Assembly: GCA_023091665.1 (NCBI GenBank)
Contig: JALJCQ010000031.1
Coordinates: forward strand, 372,001-436,000
Length of the DNA stretch: 64,000 nucleotides
Direction of reading: 5' to 3'
From: Pythium myriotylum
Taxonomy: Eukaryota > Oomycota > Peronosporomycetes > Pythiales > Pythiaceae
The notes below the pieces were generated by a model. It was not told the origin of the DNA. It did not search any database and saw nothing but the letters and a program-made list of their open reading frames with translations. Positions 1 through 11,200 of the stretch are shown one piece after another. The position numbers and the translations under genes are program-made. Each line of letters begins with the position of its first letter. Within the stretch, counting starts at the first letter, position 1.

Positions 1-1287
1 ACCACGTTGTTGATTGGATGAGTGTTTGTGTGCGAGATTTGGGCGAGGACAAAGTAAGTCCCCGCGGCAGCGAGCGTGACAGTGCCATCTTTCCCAAACA
101 AAATCGCATTTGGATCGCTGACGACGACTCCAGTCCACACAAGAAACTGCTGTGGCTGAGAGGCCTTTTTCTCGGTCACGAAGGAAAACCTAACTTGCTC
201 CTTGCTTGGAAACGCGAAGCCACCTGCGCCGTTGACCGGGTCGGTCTTTTGGATTGCATGCGCGAAAATCTGCTCAGTAATAACTGAATCCCGCTCCTCC
301 AACCGCATCTTGAGCGTCGAAATTTCATCACGCTGCGACTCTAGTGTTTTTTCCAAATCTGCCATGCGAGCTGTCAGCAGCTCAACTGCATCGAGTGGGA
401 CGGGGGAGAGCGCGAACGTGTAAGCGAGTGACGCCGAGTAGTTCAGAACCTTGAGCTCGAGTGACACAACGAGTGTGCGAGATCCGTTTGGTGCCTTGCG
501 CGATAAGTAGTGGGAGACCTTCTGTTCCGCGTCTGCTGCCACTGGCAACGCGAGGCAGTCGGCAATGCGCTGCGAGGACCTTCAGTGAGTTGACCAAACA
601 GGAGGCAGACGGTTCGTGGATCAGCGACACCTACCAGCGCATAATCAGCAGCTTTTGCTTGCGGGATAGCTGTATCGATCGTCACGAAGTCGGGGAGAGC
701 GAGGTCTTTTGTCCTCCTATCGATTTAATAAGTCCATCAGCGGCAACAAGCGTGCTTACTAAGCAATCGATGTACCACTGCTCCTTGGAAACCTTGTCTT
801 CGAGCCAAATGCAAAGGGCGTCATCCGCGACCGAAACGCTGAACTTGAACTTACTGGAACTTCCGTCAATAATGAACTCGGCATCGCCTCGTCTCTCAAA
901 GGACATGCCGTCCGATGCACTGGCTTGGTTTCTTGATCCAGAAGAAGCGCGAACCAAAAATGAGCAAGTGTCAATGCATCCACAACTCCGTCGGTCGACT
1001 GAGACCGAAACCACTGCGCGGTTTCGCCGCTTGATCAATCGAGTGTGGCACACACGAGGAAGTTAGGTATCCCCTGAGCCAACTGCAGCCAAAAATTGCA
1101 CCTGGCTAGCGTTCGCTGAGAGATGAATGGTTGAGGCAACATTAGCGACGAGACCCCGGCACTTTGTTAGCCCTGTCCTGTGTTTTGTAACAGTTGTGAT
1201 GATGGCAAGCATGGGATCGAGAGAGGCAAACACTACCTCACACTGCTTCAATCGATTCAACGATGATCGCAGAAATACAGAAAACAT
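1..1287 (-). CDS. Partial multi-exon gene, coiled coil plus beta-rich C-terminal domain; function unknown
   Basis: Coding-like blocks run on the minus strand in changing frames, as expected for exons: about 1287-1063, 1053-700, 700-635 and 569-1. The 3' end lies beyond the left edge. One intron can be placed at 570-634 (65 nt): donor GTAGGT, branch-like CTCAC, acceptor CGCAG. Removing it joins 'ADYAL' in frame to 'RIADCLALPVAADAEQ'. After it comes a short charged heptad-like stretch (MADLEKTLESQRDE), then a beta-rich segment (FLVWTGVVVSDPNAILFG, then GTYFVLAQISHTNTH) that faintly resembles C1q/TNF-like folds; this is weak inference. Junctions near 700 and 1060 are not resolved, so small frameshifts in a decaying gene remain possible. 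The segment about 1000-1260 has a decayed second copy at 4560-4760. Confidence 0.5.
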
Positions 1288-1309
1288 AGTATATTCCGAC
1301 GCGTGAGAT

Positions 1310-1765
1310 ACTTCGTTGGCGTGAAGAACAAGCTCAGAGAGAGAAGGAAACGCGACAGCGTCAAGAAGATCGACTGCTCCGCTTTAACCGGCCCCAGAGT
1401 GGCCTACCAAGTCGAAAAGTCACTGTCGGAGCGGACGGGTTGTTCACGGTCAATGCTTAAAATGTGAGAAGCCCGTCTCGCGTCCTCCGACCCATTTCTC
1501 GAGTACGCGAGGATGAGTTAGCTTGTTATTCGTCTCTTGCTGCCTTGCTCTCTAGCTTCCCAGTCTGTACGTCACAGTCATGTGATCAGTTTAATATTAC
1601 CTCCAACCGATTCAAAATCATCTAGGAAGTCCCGAGTGGCCTTAGTGCGGATAGTTGGAGCTGCACGAGCTAAGCCAACCGAGGCACGAATGGAGACCTT
1701 GAAACTTCGCACAAGCCGAAAAGATCGCCAGCTCGCCAACTACATTTGCACTATCGTCTCACATA
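1310..1765 (-). pseudogene. Decayed copy of part of the ARM/TPR-like gene at 4985-7831
   Basis: Bases 1320-1460 align by eye to 5909-6065, and bases 1510-1590 to 6233-6310, both inside the coding region at 4985-7831. Shared blocks include 'gtggcctaccaagtcgaaaa' against 'gtggtctaccaagtcgaaaa', and the 'cagtctgtacg' against 'cagtccgtacg' segment. Many indels and lost frames show this copy is not coding. It lies next to the partial gene at 1-1287 and just upstream of the Crinkler. This mirrors 4560-4760, where a remnant of the 1-1287 gene adjoins the intact ARM/TPR gene. The arrangement fits an old duplication of a two-gene unit now flanking the Crinkler. Confidence 0.6.
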
Positions 1766-1885
1766 ACGCGTATTGTCACTACAAAGAGTACATTTTCGAT
1801 TGATGGCAGCGAGACTGATGGCCATGCCATCAGCTTGTTGAGAAATGGTATCACTTTCATTCCTTTCTCGTAGGTTTGAAGCAGC

Positions 1886-4395
1886 ATGGCCGAGGTGGAG
1901 CTCGAGTGCGCGGTGTATGGGGAAGGAGCTGTATTTCCCGTGAAGATCGCACGCGATGCGAAAGTGAGCGCGCTGCAGGTGGCCATCGCTGCCAGATACA
2001 GAGTCATGAACAATCGTGTTGTGGTGGATCCAGCGGCTTTGACGCTGTACTTGGCCAAGAAGAATGGGGTATGGTTGAAGAACGACGACAGTGTCGACGA
2101 CCTCTTGTCAGGAAAGATCGACACCGGATACAAGAAGATGCTGCCTTCGTGGGCACTCTACGACGAGGAATACTTCGAGAAGGAGTTCCAGCCTGGCCGC
2201 GAAGAGATTCACGTCCTGGTGGAACTTCCAGAAGCAACATCTCCTCCGCGTGTTGCGGTTGCGGTGCCGATTCGTCCGGAGGTGGATTTTTATTCGTGCG
2301 ACCATCTTCTCACATTCTTGGAAGGCGAAATGATCAACAAGGAGGCAATCAATTCAAGTCCTCACATTTTGACGCCAGAAAGTTTGGAGTTCAGAATGAT
2401 TGGGCGGAAGGAAGCGATTGATACGGCGTCAAAATGCTTCAAGCGAATCATTGCACACGCGAAAACTACCGCAACTGATCGCAATGAAGTGCCAATGCCC
2501 GTTTGCTCTGGTCTTTTGGGTCTGGGGAAAACGCGTATGCTCGAAGAAGGCGGCAAGATTCTGGAACAGATGAAGGTGGACCCCGCACACGCTGTCCGCG
2601 TGATTGTTCCGTACTCCAACAGTTTTTGCCCCCAATCAATCGAACGGTTCATGCCGATCGCTGCGTCTTTCTCATGGCGGCTCTTGTACCGATTTTTTCT
2701 CGACAATAACTGCAGTCTTGCCTTTCCCGACTGGTTCGAGTTGCGTTTGCCTCGCAATGGAGCTCAGCTGACGCTTCGGAGTGCCGTCAAAGTCATTGAG
2801 CTCAAGCTGCGCGAGAAACTACACGAACAAGCGAGTTTGCATCTCTTTCTCGGCATCGATGACTATCAAGCAATCGAAAAGATTGGTGCCCGTCGAAAAT
2901 ATCCTGATACGCCACTTCTATGTGAGCTGGTGGAAGCCATTGGAGAGATATTGTGCGTGCAGTCGTCAAGTTTGGTTTTGCTACCTATGCTCGCTGGTAC
3001 AGATTTGGACGCCATTAGACCCAGTTGCCTACTCGTCATATTACGTGACTGACTCGCTTCCTATGAACCTCTTATCAATGGACCAAGTGTTTTGCATTGG
3101 TGGAGAGCAACCCAAGCTACGTGGGGCTGTTGGAATACGCCCAAATATGCCGACACCTTCACCTTCTCGGTGGCGTCCCGCACTGGGTTGTCCAGTATCT
3201 GAAAGCAGTGAAGAAGACTTCCGTGCAAGGAGAGCCGGTGAGCCTGGACATCATCGAAAAGAGTTTCGTGAACATTTGGACGAAGTACGTGGCGAAATAC
3301 GTGGACTCACTTAAAACCCCGCAGCTGGTCCGATTGGCAGCTTTTGCCGTGTCCGGAAAAGTCGTTCAGCCATATTGCACGTTTTATGGGAAGTTGAAGT
3401 GGTCAAGGCTCCGAGATTCTTCGCTGTGCTTACTGATTCCGCGCATGTCTTCAACGTGTGGAGAGGATGAGGTTCGAGTTCCTTATGCGCTATTGAGGCA
3501 TATTGGACTACAAGGTACGAAGCTGGCCACCGAAGCAGAAAGAAACTTTGCGAACGCCTTGGACGACATGAGCAAACTCGTGGATTCAACAATGTTTGAC
3601 CTTCAGCTTTGGCGGTCGTGGGGGACCTTCGGTGCTTGCTTTTATGCAGTGAGAATCAATGCGTTGCTAGCGCTTGGGCACCCGACTGTGACGCTGAAAG
3701 ATCTTCTCCCTGGTACGCTTATGTCGGATGAAACGGGTGCCATCGCGGTGAAACTGGTTCCATCTCGAGTGGTTCGGTGTGAGGGCGCATTTGGTACCCC
3801 AACTCCTCCGGTCATTCCACGAAAAGGGAACACATCGGAGCCAATCGAGTGGACGCTGGGTGGCTACATTGTAGTGAGTGAGGATAATGGAGCTGGTGTC
3901 GACATATTTTTCGCTCTGAAGGAGGACAAAACTGACAGGCTGGTTGTCTTCGTCGATCAGCGAAGACGACCATTCCGTAAATGCCAGCCAAGTCACACAA
4001 AAGACTATGTTGAGAAGATGGCAATTTGCCCGGACTTTCTCGTGGAGACTGGTGCGAAATTGGTGCGAGGCATCATGAATTGCGTTGCATCATTAGATCT
4101 GGCGAGTTTTGAAGTGCCATCAGACTGCTTCCTCTTGACCCGAAAGGAAACTGAGAAGTTCTACGGCACGTTATCGTACCATCCCGCGTGTTCGCCTGTC
4201 ATCTGCATCAACTCGGCGAGCAAAACGGCACTCAAGAAAGCGTTCGAAGGCGATGCGGGAGAAGTGGATCAAGTCGTCGACGAAATTATGCGGAAGCGAA
4301 CGAGCGGGGGATGCACTCCAGAGGAGTTGCAGGCTTTCACCCAAGCCAAGCGGTTCAAAGTTCGAGTTGATGATATGGCGGAGTTCCCGTCTTAG
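1886..4395 (+). pseudogene. Crinkler (CRN)-family protein gene, interrupted by frameshifts
   Basis: The first block (1886-3052, 388 codons) starts MAEVELECAVYGEG and has a ubiquitin-like N-terminal half with an LYLAK-type motif near residue 55, the variant known from Pythium and Albugo CRNs. Near residue 210 is a P-loop-like GLLGLGKT, followed by an NTPase-like region. No secretion signal is apparent, which is usual for this family. The last block (3097-4395) is the C-terminal region, with a 'DIFFAL...RLVVFVDQ' stretch that could be the restriction-endonuclease-like part reported for many CRNs (inference). Between about 3015 and 3100 the plausible coding sequence changes frame twice, so the gene looks broken. 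A very short intron or sequencing error is the alternative. CRNs are known as host-cell-directed effectors, and related proteins occur widely in eukaryotes. The first ATG after an in-frame stop was taken as the start. Confidence 0.75.
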
Positions 4396-4559
4396 TGCAG
4401 GGATCGTTTTGCATTTGTTTCGCTACTTGAGTAATACTTTTTCCCTCAAAGTTTGTGCTCTTTCTTCTCGTCAAAATCCTTGCCGTTCAGCCTTCGTAGA
4501 TTTGCAGTCGTTCAGTGCGTTCATATCGAAACTGTCGAAGTAAGGGAGTCGAATTGATG

Positions 4560-4760
4560 ATCTTAGCTGGGATTTAGGCGCCAGTTACTACTCGATCGAG
4601 GCTGAGACCACTGCAGGGCTTCGCCTCAACGTGAAGTGTTGAAAGCCAACTGGGTCGGGAACCCTGAACCAACTATGGCACCTGAATTGCGTCTACTGAG
4701 ATCGAGAGAGGCAAATAGAACCTGACACCGCTTCAATCCGAAATTCATCGACAGACTAAT
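4560..4760 (-). pseudogene. Decayed remnant of the 5' part of the gene at 1-1287
   Basis: Short blocks match 1000-1260 in the same order and orientation: 'gagaccactgcagggcttcgcc' resembles 'gaaaccactgcgcggtttcgcc', and 'gatcgagagaggcaaa' is shared exactly and followed in both by a 'cgcttcaat/tgcttcaat' block. No open frame is preserved. It lies between the Crinkler and the ARM/TPR-like gene. Confidence 0.5.
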
Positions 4761-4984
4761 TTGCCGAGGCTTGAGACTTGGTGGCAAACGTGTCGGCGCG
4801 CAGTTCTTAGATTGTCTCGAACACTGAAGCTATCGACGACGGGTGCTCGCGAGCTTGCAGTCGCGGCATTTTGTCTACAAAGTAGGAACTGACAAACACA
4901 AGGTCCTCATTTGCCACTTTCACGCCAATTTTCTGTGACGAACACGGATTAATTCTTCCTTTCGATGATCGCCAACAATCGCGA

Positions 4985-7831
4985 TCATATTCCAGCGCAA
5001 GGCAGTTGGGTACTCTCGCCAGCTGCTCTTTGACACTGCTCAAGTAGGCTTTGTGCCCTTACGTGTGAACGATCCAATGTCACGACCAATTCAAACTTGC
5101 CGATTGCCTCACTGTATTTCGACAGCTGCATCAGCACGAGACCGCTGTTGAAGAGGGCCTTGGTGTTGTGCGGTTGTACACGTTCAGCCTGCGTGAATGC
5201 CACGAGTGCATCGTAAGGACGTTGCTGCGCCATTCTGGCCGATCCTAGATTAATATACAACGAGGCGAACTCTCGATTGACACCACTGCTGTGCTGCAAG
5301 TGGATACCTTGCTCGTAGCACCGCACGGCTTCATCGAGTTCGTTGGCCTTGTGGTGCTGCAAGCCTCGTGCGTACAATGCATGGATCTGTGAGATCGAAG
5401 TCGTCGGTGTTGACGGTGGAGGGGGCGAATGGATGAAACCAATGGCAGCACGCTTTTCAGATTTGTCGGGTGTACTCTCCAACTTGTTACTGTCTGGATT
5501 GTGAACCGTCTCCAAGATTGTCGTGACCTGTGCGATCGACTCGCGATCGACGAGAGGCTCTCGTGGCGGTTTTGGAGACTGCGAACGAGTGAGTTGCTTC
5601 CGCATCGACTTCTTCTCCGTCTTGTCCATAATTCGTCGACTGACTGGGCGTACAATGGTCGTAGGCGGGACCCATGACGACACTACTGGCGAAGATCGAG
5701 CCGGACGCTTGATTCTCCTCTTCGCTTTTGGCTCTGGTACAATGGAAGGTGACAATGGGAAACCCCCGTCCGGGATTGAAGAGATCGGATTACTGCTGTC
5801 GATGCACGCGCTTAACAGACCAACCAGCTCGGCCGTCACCGGGTCGTTCACTTGCTCACCGCCGGCGGCATTTGTCACATCGCCCACTCCCGATGCGTCG
5901 TTGGCATCAAGAACAAGCTCCGAAAGAGGAGAAGACGCAACAGCGACAGAAAGATCGATTGCTTCGCTTTGCTCAACCGAGCTGGGAATGTCGGCCTCAG
6001 AGTGGTCTACCAAGTCGAAAAGGTCGCTGTCGGAGCCGACGGGCAGTACACGGTCATTGTTTAAAGCAAGAAGCTCGAGATTTTCGCCCTCGCTCTCCGG
6101 GTCCTCCGGGTCAAAATCGTCCTCATCATAAGCTGGATCGTCGTCAGAGTCTCCTTCTTCGTCTCGGCCAGCCTGGTCTTTCGAGCTTTTGCTCGATCGT
6201 CTCACATTCTCTGACTCATTCTTCTGCGGACACGAGGATGAATCTGCTTGGTGCTCGTCTCCTGTAGTCTTGCTCTCCAGCTCCCCAGTCCGTACGACAC
6301 AGCCGTCGTTTGCGCCGTATTCGTGTTTTTTCGATCGTGACGTTACGCCCTCAAGGTTCCGTCTAGTGCTGATCGTTCTCCGCGTACTGGCGGCTGCACT
6401 TTGGGTCTTTCGGGCTTCTTTGATGCGCTCCTTTAACGGAGACGGTGCGACTAGGGACTGTGCCTGCGAGTACACGGCGATAGTCTTTGCTGCCGATGCT
6501 TGCGCGTGCAGAGAGCGGAAGTCTGGAGACGTTTTCGGTCTCACGAACGGTTCCAGCCGAAGGTCCTCGAAGGCTGGTTCATTTGATCTCGAGAGCGGCT
6601 CGAGCAGCGACGGTCTCGGCTCGAAGGCTGAGACTTCGAGGTCGTAATGGGACGTCAGCATGGGAGGAGAGCCCAGATCCGCCGCGATCGTTGAGCGCCG
6701 TCGCCATCGTGAAGGCAAGCGACTCGGTGGTCTTTCGTCGCCTAAGGTTCTGACTTTGGAGGTCTTGCGCTCGGCGGCCACGAAAGCCTCGACGAGCGAC
6801 GCTGCTCGCATGCGCTCCTTCTCGCGGCGGCGCTCTCGGTGCATCTGCAGCACGTGGCGCTTGTGTCGGCTCTCGGTGATGGCGTGCGCGAGCGAGGAGC
6901 CGGCCATGACGAGCCGTTCGTCCGAGACGTGGACCGCCACGGCCTTGTGCACGAGCGGCGCGACGTCGAGCTCGGCCATCTCCAAGGCGTAGAGGTCCGA
7001 GACGTCGGCGAGCAGCGAGAGCAGAGCGAGCGCCGCGGTCTGCAGCGCCGCGTGGAAGCGGAACTCGCGCATGGCGAGCACGACGCCGGGCAACAAACCG
7101 CCGTCCACGAGCTCTCGGCAGAGCGAAACGAGCGCTGCAGGCTCGGCGGCCTCGAGGCGACGACGCAGCTCGTCGAGCACGAGGCGCAGCGCGTTGGCGC
7201 GCGTCCTGTAGAGCGAGAGATCGGTCACAAGCTGTGGGAGGGAGCTCGTGAGCAGCTCGGCGAGAAAGGCGGCGTCCTCCGGGTCCTCCTGGATCGAGTG
7301 GATGGTCGTGGATCCGGCGCGGACGGTCGTGGATGCGGCCGGCCGCTGCGGCCCGAGCCGTGACAGTGCGGCCTCGGTGAGCACGATGCTCTGTCGTCGT
7401 CGTTGCGGACCCGTGTCCGCGGTGGTCGCGGATGGACTAACGACGGCGGTCGTGGTCGGCTTCGACTCGAAGGTCGACGACCGCGAGCGCTCGACGAGGT
7501 GCGCGAGGAACGAGCCGGCGCGCGACTGGCTCGCGACCGCGATCGCCGGCGTCGAGCTCGACGGCACGAGGCGCTCGCGCATGGTCATGGAGCGGTCTTT
7601 GAGGAAGTGCGGCCGCGCGACCTGGTCGCCGCCCGTGTGGGAGAGAACGGGCGACTTGGCTGGACTAACCGCCGGCTCCAACGCCGCGAGCGGCGCGACC
7701 GACATGGACGAGCGCCGGTGCATGGCCTTGGGCGTTGGCGTCACGTCGACGAGCGCTGGCGACGACGCCGCGTGGCCGAGACCACGGTCGTCGACGAGTT
7801 CGTTGGCGTGGTCGTCATTCCTCCGCGGCAT
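4985..7831 (-). CDS. ARM-like and TPR-repeat protein, function unknown
   Basis: This is a 948-residue open frame starting MPRRNDDHANELVDD. Residues about 180-330 are helical and leucine-rich (LVTDLSLYRTRANALRLVL, LVSLCRELVDGGLLPGVV) and resemble an armadillo/HEAT-type segment. Residues about 330-800 are Ser-, Arg- and acid-rich and probably disordered. Residues about 815-935 hold three tetratricopeptide repeats (ALYARGLQHHKANELDEAV, ASLYINLGSARMAQQRPYDA, TKALFNSGLVLMQLSKYSEA). TPR and ARM domains mediate protein contacts, so a scaffold or adaptor role is likely, but no partner can be named. It is divergent from the ISWI gene, with 422 bp between start codons. A partial decayed copy lies at 1310-1765. 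The last residues after the third repeat could change if a small 3' intron exists, because an alternative open frame continues at 4807-5043. Confidence 0.8.
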   Translation of the reverse strand: MPRRNDDHANELVDDRGLGHAASSPALVDVTPTPKAMHRRSSMSVAPLAALEPAVSPAKSPVLSHTGGDQVARPHFLKDRSMTMRERLVPSSSTPAIAVASQSRAGSFLAHLVERSRSSTFESKPTTTAVVSPSATTADTGPQRRRQSIVLTEAALSRLGPQRPAASTTVRAGSTTIHSIQEDPEDAAFLAELLTSSLPQLVTDLSLYRTRANALRLVLDELRRRLEAAEPAALVSLCRELVDGGLLPGVVLAMREFRFHAALQTAALALLSLLADVSDLYALEMAELDVAPLVHKAVAVHVSDERLVMAGSSLAHAITESRHKRHVLQMHRERRREKERMRAASLVEAFVAAERKTSKVRTLGDERPPSRLPSRWRRRSTIAADLGSPPMLTSHYDLEVSAFEPRPSLLEPLSRSNEPAFEDLRLEPFVRPKTSPDFRSLHAQASAAKTIAVYSQAQSLVAPSPLKERIKEARKTQSAAASTRRTISTRRNLEGVTSRSKKHEYGANDGCVVRTGELESKTTGDEHQADSSSCPQKNESENVRRSSKSSKDQAGRDEEGDSDDDPAYDEDDFDPEDPESEGENLELLALNNDRVLPVGSDSDLFDLVDHSEADIPSSVEQSEAIDLSVAVASSPLSELVLDANDASGVGDVTNAAGGEQVNDPVTAELVGLLSACIDSSNPISSIPDGGFPLSPSIVPEPKAKRRIKRPARSSPVVSSWVPPTTIVRPVSRRIMDKTEKKSMRKQLTRSQSPKPPREPLVDRESIAQVTTILETVHNPDSNKLESTPDKSEKRAAIGFIHSPPPPSTPTTSISQIHALYARGLQHHKANELDEAVRCYEQGIHLQHSSGVNREFASLYINLGSARMAQQRPYDALVAFTQAERVQPHNTKALFNSGLVLMQLSKYSEAIGKFELVVTLDRSHVRAQSLLEQCQRAAGESTQLPCAGI

Positions 7832-8253
7832 TGTCGGTTAGGCCACCCGCGGTCTAAAGCAGTTGGACGCGGCTGGCGTCGACATTGGAGGTGCTCGCCA
7901 TGCGTCGAAGTGCCGCGCTCATGCTGGTCGACGCGGGGCCGGCCTATTTTTCGCTTGGTCATACTAGTAAGTTCGTTTTTGAGGTGACCATCACTCTTCA
8001 TGTTCATGTCGTCCACACCAAAATCCACGTTGTGTGTGTTGTTTTTTTTTTCGTACTTAGCCGGACCTCCGAGTCCCTCCGTTTCCTCGCCATCGTTTGG
8101 CGCCAACTGGAAAGCGCGCGGCTCTTGGCTGCCGGTTAGACCGTGGCTTCGACCCGTTCCAACGAGGTTAGACGCGTGGCTCCCCCCTTCCTTCCCTTCC
8201 CCCGTTCCCCCGTTCCTCCTCTCTTCCGTCCCTCCTCTCCCCTCCGCTCCCCC
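7832..8253. promoter_or_regulatory. Divergent intergenic region between the ARM/TPR gene and ISWI
   Basis: This is 422 bp between two divergent start codons, so it should contain both promoters. It has a T run at about 8041-8051 and a pyrimidine-rich leader (cttcccttcccccgttcccc) directly before the ISWI ATG. No defined initiator or TATA motif can be assigned with confidence. Confidence 0.4.
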
Positions 8254-11200
8254 ATGCCCGGCGTTAAGAAGCTCATCGAGGACGACGACCACAGCTCGTC
8301 GTCCGACGAAGAGACCCGTTCCCAGAACGGTTCCGCGCCCAGCGTCGACGAAGACGCCGAGACCGTCGACGACGACGACGTCGAGATGGGCGGCGACGAC
8401 GACGCCGCGCTCGACGACACGGGCGAGTCGGTCGACGACGACGAGAGCGCCTCTGCCGCTGCTGCCGGTGCCGTAGACGCCGCGCGGCTCTCGACGGCCG
8501 AGAAGGCGGCGCTGCAGCAGGAGGAAGCGGCGGCGCTGGCGGCGCAGCGCGACCGGCAGACGCGGCACCTCGAGGCCGTGAAGCAGCGCCTGGCGCTCGA
8601 CGAGGCGTGGCAGCAGAAGCCGCAGAGCGAGCGCAAGATGGCGTTCCTCATGGCGCAGTCGGACGTGTTCACGTCGTTCCTCATGGGCGGCTCCAGCGCG
8701 CTCGGCAAGGAGATGGCCAAGACCCAGGACGCCAAGCAGTCGCGGCGCAGCAAGGCCAAGGAGTCGGGCGACGCCGAGGCCGAGGCGCTGCTCGCCATGG
8801 AGGAAGCGCGCTTCACGCGCATCACGCAGCAGCCCAAGTGCATCAAGTTTGGCACCATGAAGCCCTACCAACTGGAAGGACTCAACTGGATGGTGCGGCT
8901 CCACGACTCGGGCGTGAACGGCATCCTCGCCGACGAAATGGGGCTCGGCAAGACGCTCCAGTCCATCTCGCTGCTCGCGTACCTGCGCGAAGAGCGCGGC
9001 ATCGACGGCCCGCACATCATCATCGTGCCAAAGTCCACGGTCGGCAACTGGATGCGCGAGCTCAAGCGCTGGTGCCCCTCCATCCGCGCGTTCAAGTTCA
9101 TGGGCACGAAAGAAGAGCGCGCGGCGCAGCGCGAAGTCGTCCAGCGACGCGACTTTGACGCGCTCGTGCTCAGCTACGAGGTCGCGATCATCGAGCAGGC
9201 CGCGCTGCGCAAGATCAAGTGGAAATACCTGCTCATCGACGAGGCCCACCGCGTCAAGAACGAGCACTCGAAGCTCTCGCGCGTCGTGCGCGAGTACAGC
9301 GTCGAGCACCGTCTGCTCATCACGGGCACGCCGCTGCAGAACAACCTCCACGAGCTCTGGGCGCTGCTCAACTTTTTGCTGCCCGACGTGTTCACCGACT
9401 CGGAAGACTTTGACTCGTGGTTCAACGTCGACGAAGAGCACGGCCAAGAGAACGTCATCAAGAAGCTCCACACGATCTTGCGGCCGTTCTTGCTGCGACG
9501 CTTAAAGGCCGACGTCGCGCAGTCGCTGCCGCCCAAGATCGAGACCAAGCTCTACGTCGGGCTCTCGGAGATGCAGCGCGAGTGGTACATGAAGATTCTC
9601 CACCGCGACGCCACGCACCTGAACGCCATCGGCGGCAGCGACCGCGTGCGCCTGCTCAACATTCTCATGCAGCTGCGGAAGGTGTGCAACCACCCGTACT
9701 TGTTTGAAGGCGCCGAGCCCGGGCCGCCGTACATTGAAGGCTCCCACCTCTGGGAAAACTGTGGCAAGCTCACGCTGCTGTACAAGCTGCTGCCCAAGCT
9801 CAAGGCGCAGGACTCGCGCGTGCTCATTTTCTGTCAGATGACCTCGATGCTCGACATCTTGGAGGACTTCCTGCGCTACTTCAGCTACGAGTACTGCCGT
9901 CTCGATGGCCAGACCAAGGGCGAAGACCGTGACCAGATGATGGAAGAATTCAACGAGCCCGGCAGCTCCAAGTTTGCCTTCCTGCTCAGTACCCGAGCAG
10001 GCGGTCTCGGTATCAACTTGGCGACGGCTGATATCGTGATCCTCTTCGACTCCGACTGGAACCCGCAGGTCGACTTGCAGGCCATGGATCGTGCGCATCG
10101 TATTGGCCAGACCAAGACGGTGCGTGTGTTCCGATTTATCTCGGAAGGCACAGTGGAAGAGAAAATTGTGGAGCGCGCCGAGCGGAAGCTGTACTTGGAT
10201 GCGGCTATCATCCAGCAAGGCCGCCTCGCTCAGCAGAACAGAAAGCTCTCGAAGGACGAGCTCATGACCATGGTGCGCTTCGGTGCGGATGAGATCTTCA
10301 ACGCCCGTGGCTCGACTATCACGGACGATGATATCGACGCCATTCTCGCCAAGGGTGAAGAGCGTACCGAGGAAATGCGTGCCAAGATTGCCAACGATAT
10401 GCAGCACAACCTCGCCAACTTCTCTCTCAGTGGCGACGATGCAAATGTTTCGAGTCTCTACGAGTTTGAAGGGGAGGTGTTCTCCAAGGGTACAAACACA
10501 GGCCAGATCATGCCGTCGACGTTCATCGCACTACCGCAGCGTGAGCGCAAGGTCAACTACAACGAAGACGACTACTACCGCAAACAAGCAGGAATTGTCA
10601 AGCCAAAGAAAGTCAAGAAGCCAGGATCGGACCAGATCAAGGTGCCTGTTGTTCACGACTACCAGTTCTTCAACCAGGAACGCGTTGTCGCGCTGCTCAC
10701 TAAGCGTACTCAGGTCGAGAACAAGCGCAAGGACCTCATGCGCATGATCAAGGAGGCCAAGGCCGAAGAGCAGCGTCTGAAGGGCCGTCCTGCGGGATCG
10801 AAAAAGAAGGAGAACGGCGAAGAGGACTCTGCGTCGGCTTCAAACTCAGCAGATGAAGAAATTGTCGATGACGACTCGAAGTCTGCTGCTCTGGAAAAAG
10901 AGCTAGAGGAGACCCAAATGGACCCGAAGGAGGCGAAAGAACTAGAGAAACTTGAGAAGGAAGGCTTTGGGGACTGGACACGACGCGACCTCAAGCAGTT
11001 CATCTCGAGCTGCGAGCGTTACGGTCGTGCCGACAAGGTCAACGTCTGCGCCGAAGTCGCACAGCTCGCGAGCAAGGACATTAGCGAAGTCGAGCGTTAT
11101 TTTGAAACTTTCTGGAAGCGGTACACTGAGCTGCAGGATTACGCCAAGTATATTGAGAAGATCGAGCGAGGCGAGAAGCGACTGGAGCGTAATGAAGTCG

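Noticed and set aside
1537..1803. 88-codon plus-strand frame
   Set aside because: Falls in the decayed copy of the ARM/TPR gene and has no domain.
7741..9471. 576-codon minus-strand frame opposite ISWI
   Set aside because: Lies antisense to the conserved SNF2 domain; composition is typical of a shadow in GC-rich coding DNA and has no domain.
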